The translations under genes and the position numbers were made by a program. DNA of 64,000 bases, from NCBI RefSeq assembly GCF_002845745.1, contig NZ_PIUM01000024.1, positions 1-64,000 of the forward strand, given 5' to 3'. Shown here in pieces: positions 57,022-64,000 of this stretch. The stretch comes from Telmatospirillum siberiense (GTDB lineage Bacteria; Pseudomonadota; Alphaproteobacteria; Rhodospirillales; Magnetospirillaceae). The notes beneath the pieces were generated by a model. The model saw only the letters and a program-made list of their open reading frames with translations, was not told where the DNA came from and made no database searches. The stretch's first letter is position 1, and every line of letters starts with the position of its first letter.

Positions 57022-58905
57022 ATGGCGTCAATTGGTACAGCGGAAAATAAATCTCCGAGGAAACACCTGCCGATCCAATGTCTGACCGCACTCGGAATCG
57101 TGTTTGGAGATATCGGAACAAGCCCTCTCTACACCTTCAAAACCATTCTCGGCATGACGCCGGAGACGCCTGACGGAAGCGTCATTCTGGGAGCCCTTTC
57201 GCTCGTTATCTGGACCCTCTTCGTCATTACCACGGTTAAATATATCTCCTTCGCCATGCGCGTCGACAACGACGGTGAAGGCGGCATTCTGGCGCTCATG
57301 TCGTTGCTGGGGGTAAAAAAAAGACGACGGCGAGGCGTGGTGGCCATCGGTCTCTTCGGGGCGGCGCTGATCTACGGAGACGGGGCGATCACGCCGGCGA
57401 TCTCGGTTCTTTCGGCACTGGAGGGGCTCACCATCGTAACCCCCGCCGTTCAGCCATACATCGTGCCGACGGCCGTGGCGATCTTGCTGGCGCTCTTCGC
57501 CATCCAGTCTCAGGGCACGGCGCGGATCGGGCACGCTTTCGGCCCGGTGATGTTCGTCTGGTTCATGACCATGGCTCTCATGGGGATTGCCGGGATCGTG
57601 CAACATCCCGTGGTGATCGCCGCACTCGACCCGCGTTACGGGCTGCGCTATCTCCTCTCCAATGGAATTTCAGGCTTTTTGATCCTTGGCGGCGTCTTTC
57701 TATGCGTCACGGGAGCCGAGGCCCTTTATGCCGATATGGGCCATTTCGGAAAACGACCGATCCGGCTCGCCTGGCTTGCCATCGTGTTTCCGTGCCTGAT
57801 CCTGAATTACGCGGGACAAGCCGCCATCGTCCTCGACGGCGCGCCACCGGACGGCAACATCTTTTACAGCCTATGCCCTCAACCGCTGCTGATACCGCTG
57901 GTGGTTCTCGCCACAATGGCGACGATCATCGCCAGCCAGTCAATCATTACCGGGGCATTTTCCATGACCCGGCAGGCCATTCTGCTGGGCTGGCTTCCAA
58001 GGTTGCGGATTAAGCAAACCTCATCGGAGGGCTTCGGCCAGATCTATGTCGGCGTGGTCAATTACCTGCTGATGTTCGTGACGATCGGCCTCACGATCGG
58101 CTTTGCCAAATCCGACAATTTGGCGGCCGCCTACGGTATCGCCGTCTCTCTGACGATGCTGATCACGTCGGCCCTGCTTTTCATCGCCATGCGCGAGATC
58201 TGGGGCTGGCCTCCGATCGCGGCGGGAACCGTCGCGGCATTTTTCCTGATCATCGATGGCGCGTTCTTCCTCGCCAACCTTACCAAAGTGACGGAGGGAG
58301 GATATGTGCCGCTGCTTTTGGCGGTTGCCGTCTATGCCGTGATGTGGATCTGGCATCGCGGCGCCGTGGCCGTCACGGCCCAGGCACAAGAATCCTTGAC
58401 CCCAATTCCCGTCTTCCTCGCAAAAATTCTCGCAGACGGCATTCCGCGAGTCCCCGGTACCGCCGTGTTCCTGACCCGGACGACGCAAGACACGCCCCCG
58501 TTGATGGCCTGGCACGTCAGGCATAACCGCGCCCTGCATGAGAAATTATTCGTATTGCGCGTCGAAAGCCTGCCGGTTCCCTGGGTTGCCGGCTCCGAGC
58601 GGATCGCCGTTCGGGAGATCGCGCCGAATTTCTGGCGGGCGGATGCCCGTTATGGATTCATGGAGAGACCCGATATTCCCAATCTTTTGCGCGCCAGCGC
58701 GTCCCGGGGCTACGCGGTCGATCTCGAAGACGTCACCTATTACGTCGGACATGAGACCCTGGTGGGCCGGAACGACGGCGGAGGGCTGCCGGGATGGCAA
58801 GTCGCCCTCTTCACCGTTCTGGAGCGCAACGCGGTTCATGTCAGCGACTTTCTCAGCCTGCCGAGCGATCAGGTCGTCGAAATCGGACGAAGAATTTCGA
58901 TTTAG
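57022..58905 (+). CDS. kup: Kup-type potassium uptake protein
   Basis: A K+/H+ symporter of the KUP/HAK/KT family, 627 residues: about 12 helices in the first 430 residues (FGDIGTSPLYTFKTIL and YGDGAITPAISVLSALEGL are family signatures), then a cytoplasmic C-terminal part. The start at 57022 has GGAG about 12 nt upstream. It may share the csbD-cfa transcript (33 bp gap). Confidence 0.93.
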   Translation: MASIGTAENKSPRKHLPIQCLTALGIVFGDIGTSPLYTFKTILGMTPETPDGSVILGALSLVIWTLFVITTVKYISFAMRVDNDGEGGILALMSLLGVKKRRRRGVVAIGLFGAALIYGDGAITPAISVLSALEGLTIVTPAVQPYIVPTAVAILLALFAIQSQGTARIGHAFGPVMFVWFMTMALMGIAGIVQHPVVIAALDPRYGLRYLLSNGISGFLILGGVFLCVTGAEALYADMGHFGKRPIRLAWLAIVFPCLILNYAGQAAIVLDGAPPDGNIFYSLCPQPLLIPLVVLATMATIIASQSIITGAFSMTRQAILLGWLPRLRIKQTSSEGFGQIYVGVVNYLLMFVTIGLTIGFAKSDNLAAAYGIAVSLTMLITSALLFIAMREIWGWPPIAAGTVAAFFLIIDGAFFLANLTKVTEGGYVPLLLAVAVYAVMWIWHRGAVAVTAQAQESLTPIPVFLAKILADGIPRVPGTAVFLTRTTQDTPPLMAWHVRHNRALHEKLFVLRVESLPVPWVAGSERIAVREIAPNFWRADARYGFMERPDIPNLLRASASRGYAVDLEDVTYYVGHETLVGRNDGGGLPGWQVALFTVLERNAVHVSDFLSLPSDQVVEIGRRISI

Positions 58906-58947
58906 CGCGTTGCGTATAGATTGAATCGCGCTCGTTAGCCTGAGCGG

Positions 58948-59438
58948 GTAAGAGGGGCAAAACCCCGGGCACGCAGGTGCAGCAATTATCAGTTTCGTCA
59001 TGGCCGGGCTTGTCCCACGGCTGTCCACGCCGGGGGATGGCACAGGCGCTTCCATTGAGGTCAGTCTATTGAAATAACATGATTTTTTTAAACCGTTCAA
59101 GCCTGAGAGGTTGCACGGCGTGGATACCCGGCTCAAGGCCACGGCTGTCCGGCACGGATTTTGCTCTCAACATATGGGAAAATTTATGCGCTTCTGCTCA
59201 GCTATAAGTCGTCATGCCCGGACCTGATCCGGGCATCCACGTGCCGCTTCCAATGACGTCGGTCGGTCCCCTGCAATCATGGATTGCCGGGTTAAGCCCG
59301 GCAATGACGGTTTTGGGTTGTGCTCACCACTCAAATAGAGGCGACGCACAAACTGTGCCGGACAGCCGTGGCTCAAGGCCGGGCATGACGATTTCGAGTT
59401 TTGCTGCACCTGCGTGCCCGCCCTTTTGCCCCTCTTAC
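58948..59438. repeat. 491-bp non-coding element with 38-bp terminal inverted repeats
   Basis: The ends 58948-58985 and 59401-59438 match inverted (core GCACGCAGGTGCAGCAA plus AAGAGGGGCAAAA) with few mismatches. Inside is a second perfect pair of 17 bp, CCACGGCTGTCCGGCAC at 59139-59155 and its complement at 59355-59371, and several GTCATGCCCGG-like units. No gene is inside. It may be a non-autonomous mobile element or a decayed insertion. Confidence 0.65.
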
Positions 59439-59478
59439 GTGAGCGGCGTTTGAGCAATCGAAACCCTTAAATTAAGGA

Positions 59479-59508
59479 GAAGCGGTGATCTGTTCAGATC
59501 ACCGCTTC
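59479..59508. repeat. Perfect 14-bp palindrome
   Basis: GAAGCGGTGATCTG (59479-59492) and its complement (59495-59508) flank a 2-nt loop, downstream of the small His/Ala-rich gene; it may end that transcript. Confidence 0.6.
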
Positions 59509-59539
59509 CTGCACCTCAATCTGGACGGCCTCTTACCGT

Positions 59540-59737
59540 TCAGTGCGCCGCCGACTTGCTCTTGGCGTGCGCGCCCGTGCCGCGCTCCTGCGCTTCCTTG
59601 GAAAGCTTTACCGCCTTTTCCGCGTGTTCAAGGCCGGCTTTGTGATCGCCCTTGGCGTGCTCATCGGCGGCGGACCGATGCATCTTGACCGCGGCCTCAT
59701 GAGCGTCGGCGGCCTTCGTATGGCTGGTCTGTGGCAT
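59540..59737 (-). CDS. Small histidine/alanine/lysine-rich helical protein (65 aa)
   Basis: A cytoplasmic helical micro-protein with the repeat pattern HEAAVKMHRSAADEHAKGDH and AGLEHAEKAVKL. It resembles the larger protein at 39569 in composition and in the HxxAAxxH spacing. AAAGAG lies upstream. It has its own regulon element. Function is unknown; metal binding or desiccation-type protection are guesses. Confidence 0.7.
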   Translation of the reverse strand: MPQTSHTKAADAHEAAVKMHRSAADEHAKGDHKAGLEHAEKAVKLSKEAQERGTGAHAKSKSAAH

Positions 59738-59850
59738 AACATGGCTCTTTCATTGTGAAGTTGGATTCTTCTTTCGAGTCCGCCCTGCGGGCATTGACGT
59801 CGCCTTTTGAGCGTGCGCGTGAGCATCACCCGTCTCGATCCGAGAACCGC

Positions 59851-59897
59851 ACCCTAGGCTTCGGCGCATGAAGAAAAAAAGGCTCGGAATCTACGCG
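59851..59897 (-). promoter_or_regulatory. Regulon promoter element for the 65-aa gene (copy 18)
   Basis: The minus strand from 59897 reads CGCGTAGATTCCGAGCCT, with TAGGGT at 59856-59851. It is divergent from copy 19. Confidence 0.65.
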
Positions 59898-59919
59898 ACC
59901 GATACGATGCGAAAGGCCT

Positions 59920-59964
59920 GAGTAGTTTCCGAGTCTGCCGCTGACGCGCGACCGACAGCACCCT
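59920..59964 (+). promoter_or_regulatory. Regulon promoter element for the ackA unit (copy 19)
   Basis: GAGTAGTTTCCGAGTCTGCC at 59920-59939. The expected -10 position (59959) has no good match. Confidence 0.65.
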
Positions 59965-59998
59965 CCATGGCGCGCTGAAAACTCGTGGAGATATCGTC

Positions 59999-60115
59999 AT
60001 GACGTTCCTCCAGAACAAAACGTTCGACGAAATCAGACAAGGCGACAAGGCATCGGTCGAACGCGTCTTGCAGGCCCGAGACCCCGCCGCCATCCTGCCC
60101 GACCGCATGGAGTGA
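59999..60115 (+). pseudogene. Remnant of a MaoC/phosphate acetyltransferase gene (38 codons)
   Basis: A complete short frame with GGAG 9 nt upstream, 8 bp before ackA. Its first 25 residues (MTFLQNKTFDEIRQGDKASV then ERVLQ) match the start of the MaoC-like domain of bifunctional enoyl-CoA hydratase/phosphate acetyltransferase, the gene that often precedes ackA in proteobacteria. The following 13 residues are unrelated and end in a stop. The likely history is a large deletion that left the translation start, which may now serve as a leader coupling translation to ackA. Confidence 0.6.
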
Positions 60116-60122
60116 CGCTCCG

Positions 60123-61355
60123 ATGACCGACGCCATTATTGCGATCAATGCCGGATCCACCAGTTTGAAATTCGGCGCTTATGGAATGAGCGCGGCCGGT
60201 TCGCCCCCCCTGCTCTGCCGCGGTCAGATCGACAGCATGCAGGACGCTCCGCATTTCTCCGCCCGAAACCCCATCGGCAAGTCGTTGGATCAGCATGATT
60301 GGGGCACCGGTCATGCGATCGACCATAAGGAAGCGTTGCGCTTCGTCATCACCTGGCTGGAAAGCAATGTCTCCGCCATGAAGGTGGTTGCCGCCGGTCA
60401 TCGCATCCTGCTCGGCGGCTCCCGCTTCGAGGTGCCGGCGCGGATCGACGCCGACATGCTGGATTACCTGGAATCGCTGGCCGAGGTGGAGCCGTCGCAT
60501 CAAACCTTCAATGTGCTGGGTGCCCGGGCACTTGCCGAAACTTTCCCGGGCCTGCCGCAGATCGCCTGCTTCGACAGCTCGTTTCACAAGACGATGCCGG
60601 AGGTGGCGAAAACCTATGCGCTTCCGAAGGACGTGCGCGACGCCGGCGTCCGTCACTGGGGTTATCACGGTATCTCCTACGACTACATCGCTCGGCAATT
60701 GCCGCATATCGTTCCCCAGGCGCGGCGGGTGATCGTCGCGCATCTCGGCGGCGGTTCCAGCATGTGCGCCATGCTGGACGGACGGAGCGTCGAAACGACG
60801 ATGGGCTTCGCCGCCCTGTCCGGCCTTCCGATGGCGACGCGCTCGGGCGATGTGCCGCCGGGCGCCCTGCTTTACCTGCTGCGCCGCAAACTGTTCGACG
60901 GCAAATCGCTCGAGGAAATGCTCTATCATCGCGCGGGCTTGCTCGGCCTGTCGGGTATCAGCGGTGACATGCGGGTCTTGCAGGAAAGCGCCGATTCACG
61001 GGCTGTCGCGGCGGTCGAACATTTCGTCCATGCGATGACGAAATATACCGGCGCCTACACGGCCGTGCTCGGCGGATTGGATGCCTTCGTCTTCACGGCC
61101 GGCATCGGCGAGCACTCCGCCCCGGTACGCGCGGCGCTCTGCGACAAATTGGCATGGCTCGGCGTCACGCTGGACGAGCAGGCGAACGCGGCCAACGGAC
61201 CACGCATTTCCACCCCGGACAGCAGGGTATCGGTCTGGGTCGTTCCCACCGACGAAGAACTGATGATCGCACAACATACGCAGGCTCTTGTCATGCACGA
61301 CGATAATGCCTCTAAGATAACAAGTCAGAGTAGTGGCGCGTTTCATCTTAAATGA
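60123..61355 (+). CDS. ackA: Acetate kinase
   Basis: Makes ATP and acetate from acetyl phosphate and ADP (or the reverse). The 410-residue protein has the ASKHA-fold signatures: INAGSTSLKF at the start, HLGGGSSMCA and FTAGIGEHS. In the second acetokinase motif the usual GHRVVHGG reads GHRILLGG. The last dozen residues are encoded by one arm of a hairpin (61331-61367). The expected Pta partner is reduced to a remnant just upstream. The promoter belongs to the shared regulon. Confidence 0.92.
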   Translation: MTDAIIAINAGSTSLKFGAYGMSAAGSPPLLCRGQIDSMQDAPHFSARNPIGKSLDQHDWGTGHAIDHKEALRFVITWLESNVSAMKVVAAGHRILLGGSRFEVPARIDADMLDYLESLAEVEPSHQTFNVLGARALAETFPGLPQIACFDSSFHKTMPEVAKTYALPKDVRDAGVRHWGYHGISYDYIARQLPHIVPQARRVIVAHLGGGSSMCAMLDGRSVETTMGFAALSGLPMATRSGDVPPGALLYLLRRKLFDGKSLEEMLYHRAGLLGLSGISGDMRVLQESADSRAVAAVEHFVHAMTKYTGAYTAVLGGLDAFVFTAGIGEHSAPVRAALCDKLAWLGVTLDEQANAANGPRISTPDSRVSVWVVPTDEELMIAQHTQALVMHDDNASKITSQSSGAFHLK

Positions 61356-61367
61356 AAGATGCCACTA
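61331..61367 (+). terminator. Hairpin spanning the ackA stop codon
   Basis: Arms 61331-61346 and 61352-61367 pair at 13 of 16 positions; the stop codon is inside. A terminator or stability function is inferred. Confidence 0.5.
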
Positions 61368-61417
61368 AGCCAGAGAGGCTCTTTAGCTTGGCCGAAGCCG
61401 GAACCGAAGGCATCACA

Positions 61418-61468
61418 AACTACCTACTCGAACATGTCATTTTAAATGACATGTTCGAGTAGGTAGTT
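61418..61468. repeat. Perfect 51-bp palindrome overlapping a regulon element
   Basis: Two exact 25-nt arms (61418-61442 and 61444-61468) flank a single T. The right arm contains the GGTAGTT start of the regulon element; the left arm therefore carries an inverted half-element. It is the longest perfect palindrome I found in the window. Confidence 0.85.
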
Positions 61469-61505
61469 TCCGATCCTGCGCGGACAGTTCATCGTTCGAT
61501 ATTCT
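61461..61505 (+). promoter_or_regulatory. Regulon promoter element for the two-barrel PRC gene (copy 20)
   Basis: AGGTAGTTTCCGATCCTGCG at 61461-61480 and TATTCT at 61500-61505. The leader to the gene is long (about 230 bp). Confidence 0.7.
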
Positions 61506-61737
61506 CTAGAAGCATTCCGAACGCAAGCCTGACCGATCCGCCCCGGCGGAGCGGCAGCGGCCGAAACGAACATCTGGAGCGCCGCCTCGATCGAGAGTCT
61601 GTTGCCTTCGTGCTGAAACGTGCAACGCCATGTTTTCCTCAACGCTCTACGCCATCCCGATTGGGATCCCAGAACCTTCCCGCCGAGGTCTGCCGCCGGA
61701 TATCGAGGCAGACATAACCTGAATTAAGGAGCCTGCG

Positions 61738-62517
61738 ATGTTAAGGAACACATCCGCGATCGATGGCTATGCCATTGAGGCCAGTGATGGCCGGATTGGA
61801 ACCGTGAAGGACTTTCTCTTCGACGACATGAACTGGCTGGTTCGTTGGCTGGTCGTCGACACAGGCAATTGGCTCTCCGGTCGGACGGTCCTTTTGCCGG
61901 CCTCCGTCTTGGGCCACATCAATCAGAAAAAGCAGGAATTCTCCGTTCGACTGACCAGACAGCAAATCAAGGACAGTCCGGATATCGACACGGACAAACC
62001 GGTGTCACGGCAGGCTGAGATAAACATTTACGACTACTACGGATGGAGCCCCTACTGGGGAGCTGATTTTTACCTCGGCGGCTACGGTGATCTGGTGGGA
62101 CCGCCCTTCCCGGGGCTGGATGGAAGCGACGACGATATCAGCGATGCGCAGCAAAGCCATAATGATCCGCATCTCCGCAGCATCGAAGCCGTCACCGGCA
62201 ACCATATCCAGGCCGCGGACGGGGAAATCGGTCACGTCGAGGACTTCCTTGTGCAGGAGGACGATTGGAGCATCCATTATCTCGTCGTCGACACAAAGAA
62301 CTGGTGGCCCGGAAAGAAGGTCCTGATCTCGCCAAGGTCGGTAAAAAACATCGACTGGACATCGAAACTGGTGACTCTCAACGTCGACCGTCAAAGGGTC
62401 AAAGATAGCCCGTCCTATGATTCATCGACAAATGTCAATCGAATCTACGAAAATAACTTTCATCATTACTACAATGCCAGTCAGCCATCCGATCAATCTA
62501 ATACAAACCTGCGTTAA
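61738..62517 (+). CDS. Double PRC-barrel domain protein
   Basis: A 259-residue cytoplasmic protein with two PRC-barrels (about 5-75 and 145-220). Both share the pattern IGTVKDFLFDD/IGHVEDFLVQE and then WLVVDTGNWL/YLVVDTKNWW. A Tyr/Gly/Trp-rich linker joins them. AAGGAG lies 8 nt upstream. Double PRC-barrel stress proteins are common next to CsbD and BON genes, but their role is not settled. Confidence 0.85.
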   Translation: MLRNTSAIDGYAIEASDGRIGTVKDFLFDDMNWLVRWLVVDTGNWLSGRTVLLPASVLGHINQKKQEFSVRLTRQQIKDSPDIDTDKPVSRQAEINIYDYYGWSPYWGADFYLGGYGDLVGPPFPGLDGSDDDISDAQQSHNDPHLRSIEAVTGNHIQAADGEIGHVEDFLVQEDDWSIHYLVVDTKNWWPGKKVLISPRSVKNIDWTSKLVTLNVDRQRVKDSPSYDSSTNVNRIYENNFHHYYNASQPSDQSNTNLR

Positions 62518-62624
62518 GATTGACACTGCGCAGGCTTGTATCCAGCACCGCTCGGATCACCAACCCATCCGAACGCAGGTCCCGTCCGCCACCCGCCGAT
62601 GAGACGGCGCGACGGACTTGCGCT

Positions 62625-62669
62625 GGGTAGTTTCCGAGGCTACCGCCCATCCCGGACACCTCCTATCGT
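62625..62669 (+). promoter_or_regulatory. Regulon promoter element for DUF3309 gene C (copy 21)
   Basis: GGGTAGTTTCCGAGGCTACC at 62625-62644 with TATCGT at 62664-62669. Confidence 0.72.
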
Positions 62670-62741
62670 TCGAGATCAAGCACGCAGAACGAGGGCCTCC
62701 GGCTGCGATAAGGGCGCTCACGACATGCGGGAGAGCGCACC

Positions 62742-62900
62742 ATGAGCATCGGCACAATCTTCGTGATCATCATCGTTCTTGCGCTGGTCGGCGCCCTGCC
62801 GACATGGCCGCACAGCGTGACCTGGGGTTATTACCCGAGCAGCGGACTGGGTGTCATTCTCGTCATCGTCGTCGTTTTGCTGGTCAGCGGACGGCTATAA
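62742..62900 (+). CDS. DUF3309 membrane micro-protein C (52 aa)
   Basis: The third DUF3309 paralogue: first helix GTIFVIIIVLALVGALPTWP, loop with TWGYYPSSGLG, second helix ending VLLVSGRL. It is closest to paralogue A at 22240. GGGAG lies upstream. A glycine-zipper lipoprotein and an OmpA lipoprotein follow on the same strand and may share the transcript. Confidence 0.8.
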   Translation: MSIGTIFVIIIVLALVGALPTWPHSVTWGYYPSSGLGVILVIVVVLLVSGRL

Positions 62901-62949
62901 GCATCGGGCAAGGCCTGGAGATGGCGTTCACCCCATTTGGAGACGAATC

Positions 62950-63192
62950 ATGAGACGAATCACTTTGGCAGCCATCTTTTTAGCCTCGCTCTTGGCGCTC
63001 ACCGCATGCGGTCACAGCACCGGCGACCGCGCCTTGAGCGGCGCCGGCATCGGCGCGGGCGTGGGCGCGGTGGGGGGGCTGATGTTCGGCGCGCCCCTCG
63101 AAGGCGCGTTGATCGGCGGAGCAGTCGGCGCCGGCACCGGGGCGATAACCAATTCACACCAAGTCAATCTCGGCCGGCCGGTTTGGCGGTAA
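62950..63192 (+). CDS. Glycine-zipper lipoprotein (OsmB/17-kDa antigen-like)
   Basis: An 80-residue lipoprotein with lipobox (LALTAC) followed by a glycine-zipper hydrophobic segment (GAGIGAGVGAVGGLMFG, then ALIGGAVGAGTGA), as in OsmB and Rickettsia 17-kDa antigen relatives. Such proteins are stress- or osmotically induced envelope components. It lies 49 bp after the DUF3309 gene. Confidence 0.78.
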   Translation: MRRITLAAIFLASLLALTACGHSTGDRALSGAGIGAGVGAVGGLMFGAPLEGALIGGAVGAGTGAITNSHQVNLGRPVWR

Positions 63193-63236
63193 TCCGTTCA
63201 CGCCCACGGCGAGAACGGCAAACACTGGAGATCATA

Positions 63237-63707
63237 ATGTTTCAGTCCGCGAAGATCCTGAAAATACTAGGCACCACCCTTGCCCTTTCCGTGATTGCGG
63301 GATGCGTGGAACAAGCCTCTCCCCCGCCGCCGCAATATTCCGCGGAAAACGGCCCGGAACTGGCTGGCGCCTGGTATCAGATTTACTTCGACACCAATAA
63401 GATCGACATCAACAAGAGGGGACAGATGATCGTCACCAACGTCGCCACCGTCGTCCTCAACAATGACGCGACGCGCGTGACGGTGATCGGCAAGACGGAT
63501 CGCGTCGGCTCTCCCACCGACAACATGGCTTTGTCGCAGAGACGCGCCGATCAAGTCCGCGACGCGCTCATCACCGCCGGAGTGCCTTCCACCCTGATCG
63601 ACACGAGTTGGACCGGAGAGGCCAAGCAAGAGGTGGCAACGGCCAACGGCGAAGCCGACACTCGCAATCGGGTCGTCGACATCACGGTGATCAAGCTCGC
63701 TCATTAG
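63237..63707 (+). CDS. OmpA-domain lipoprotein
   Basis: A 156-residue lipoprotein: lipobox (SVIAGC), then an OmpA C-terminal domain (YFDTNKIDINKRGQMIV, LSQRRADQVRDALITAG, TRNRVVDITVI). The GHTD position reads GKTDRVG, so the Asp is kept. TGGAG precedes the ATG by about 8 nt. It is the third OmpA-domain lipoprotein of the window and shares little outside the domain with the other two. Confidence 0.82.
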   Translation: MFQSAKILKILGTTLALSVIAGCVEQASPPPPQYSAENGPELAGAWYQIYFDTNKIDINKRGQMIVTNVATVVLNNDATRVTVIGKTDRVGSPTDNMALSQRRADQVRDALITAGVPSTLIDTSWTGEAKQEVATANGEADTRNRVVDITVIKLAH

Positions 63708-63723
63708 GAGAAATACGCCTTCG

Positions 63724-63957
63724 GTGGCACCGGCGTCCCTGCTCATAAGCGCTAGGGTCAGAAAAATATCCCCTCGCCCGCTTTGCGGGAGAGGGGGCGA
63801 GCGAAGCGAGTGGGGTGAGGGGTCTTACGCGCGTCAAGCGCGGAAAATGTGCGCAGAAACAAATTTATGTCGCGCGGACGCTAAGTCCCCCTCACCCGGC
63901 CGCTAAAGCGGGCGAGGGTTTATCCTAGCGCCTATGGGCGGTAACGCCGGTGCCACT
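63724..63957. repeat. MITE-like inverted-repeat element, copy C
   Basis: Bounded by GTGGCACCGGCGTCCCTGCT and its near-complement at the right edge. The core has the cassette of copies A and B in opposite orientation. It is the shortest copy (about 234 bp). Confidence 0.75.
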
Positions 63958-63981
63958 CGTTTTATCCAGGGCCGACCCACA

Positions 63982-64000
63982 ATGATTAAAGCACTGATAA
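63982..64000 (+). other. Possible start of a gene running off the right edge
   Basis: An ATG at 63982 opens a frame (MIKALI) that reaches the end of the window. The ribosome site is weak, and nothing more can be said. Confidence 0.2.

Overview
The window is about 62-65% GC by eye and reads as alphaproteobacterial. The gene families (an AapJQM-type amino-acid porter, a CheB-CheR-histidine kinase fusion, LpxR, CbpA/CbpM, gluconate dehydrogenase with a triheme cytochrome c, NifJ) fit a Rhodospirillales/Acetobacterales-like bacterium that meets low oxygen. The order-level placement is inference. No rRNA, tRNA, prophage or CRISPR array was seen.

Layout. 0-3 kb: a cysteine desulfurase with a long proline-rich N-terminus, resembling the cargo enzyme of family 2A encapsulins, facing a serine acetyltransferase. 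3.4-7.7 kb: an amino-acid ABC transporter whose two permeases are fused and which has no ATPase beside it, then a class V aminotransferase. 7.9-12 kb: a receiver protein, Dps, Spy-like and OmpA-like envelope proteins. 12.3-16.7 kb: a 1472-residue CheB-CheR-PAS-histidine kinase-REC-REC-LuxR protein. 16.7-28.2 kb: CbpAM, MlaC-like and SYLF proteins, many micro-proteins (CsbD, DUF3309, DUF3096), an Nramp-like transporter, stress proteins and LpxR. 28.2-32.8 kb: a phospholipase D-like/EEP pair, an MscS-cNMP channel and DedA. 32.8-39.4 kb: an RbbA-type export operon. 39.5-46.3 kb: a His/Ala-rich protein, a BON protein, a gluconate dehydrogenase operon and a VIT1-like transporter. 46.6-55.4 kb: lactate dehydrogenase facing away from an MFS-GltD-like-NifJ-DHOD-like cluster. 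55.5-64 kb: CsbD, Cfa, Kup, acetate kinase, PRC-barrel, DUF3309, glycine-zipper and OmpA proteins.

Main discovery. Twenty-one intergenic copies of a 20-bp element, consensus GAGTAGTTTCCGAGTCTACC, lie between 8.9 and 62.7 kb. Each points at the next gene on its own strand. TTCCGA is followed 25-27 bp later by a TAnnnT-like -10 hexamer in most copies, with no recognisable -35. The element is a partial dyad, perfect in the dps copy. Five divergent gene pairs carry back-to-back copies. The target genes are envelope and stress proteins (Dps, CbpA, OmpA, CsbD, BON, PRC, DUF3309, Spy), an export operon, and fermentation enzymes (lactate dehydrogenase, pyruvate:ferredoxin oxidoreductase, acetate kinase). 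The pattern suggests one activator-driven regulon. The FixJ-like LuxR output domain of the CheB-CheR-kinase fusion inside the cluster is an attractive but unproven regulator.

Repeats. A roughly 235-265 bp inverted-repeat element occurs three times (22.8, 46.3 and 63.7 kb), a second roughly 490 bp element lies at 58.9-59.4 kb, and there are many long near-perfect palindromes. One is a perfect 51-bp palindrome that overlaps a regulon promoter.
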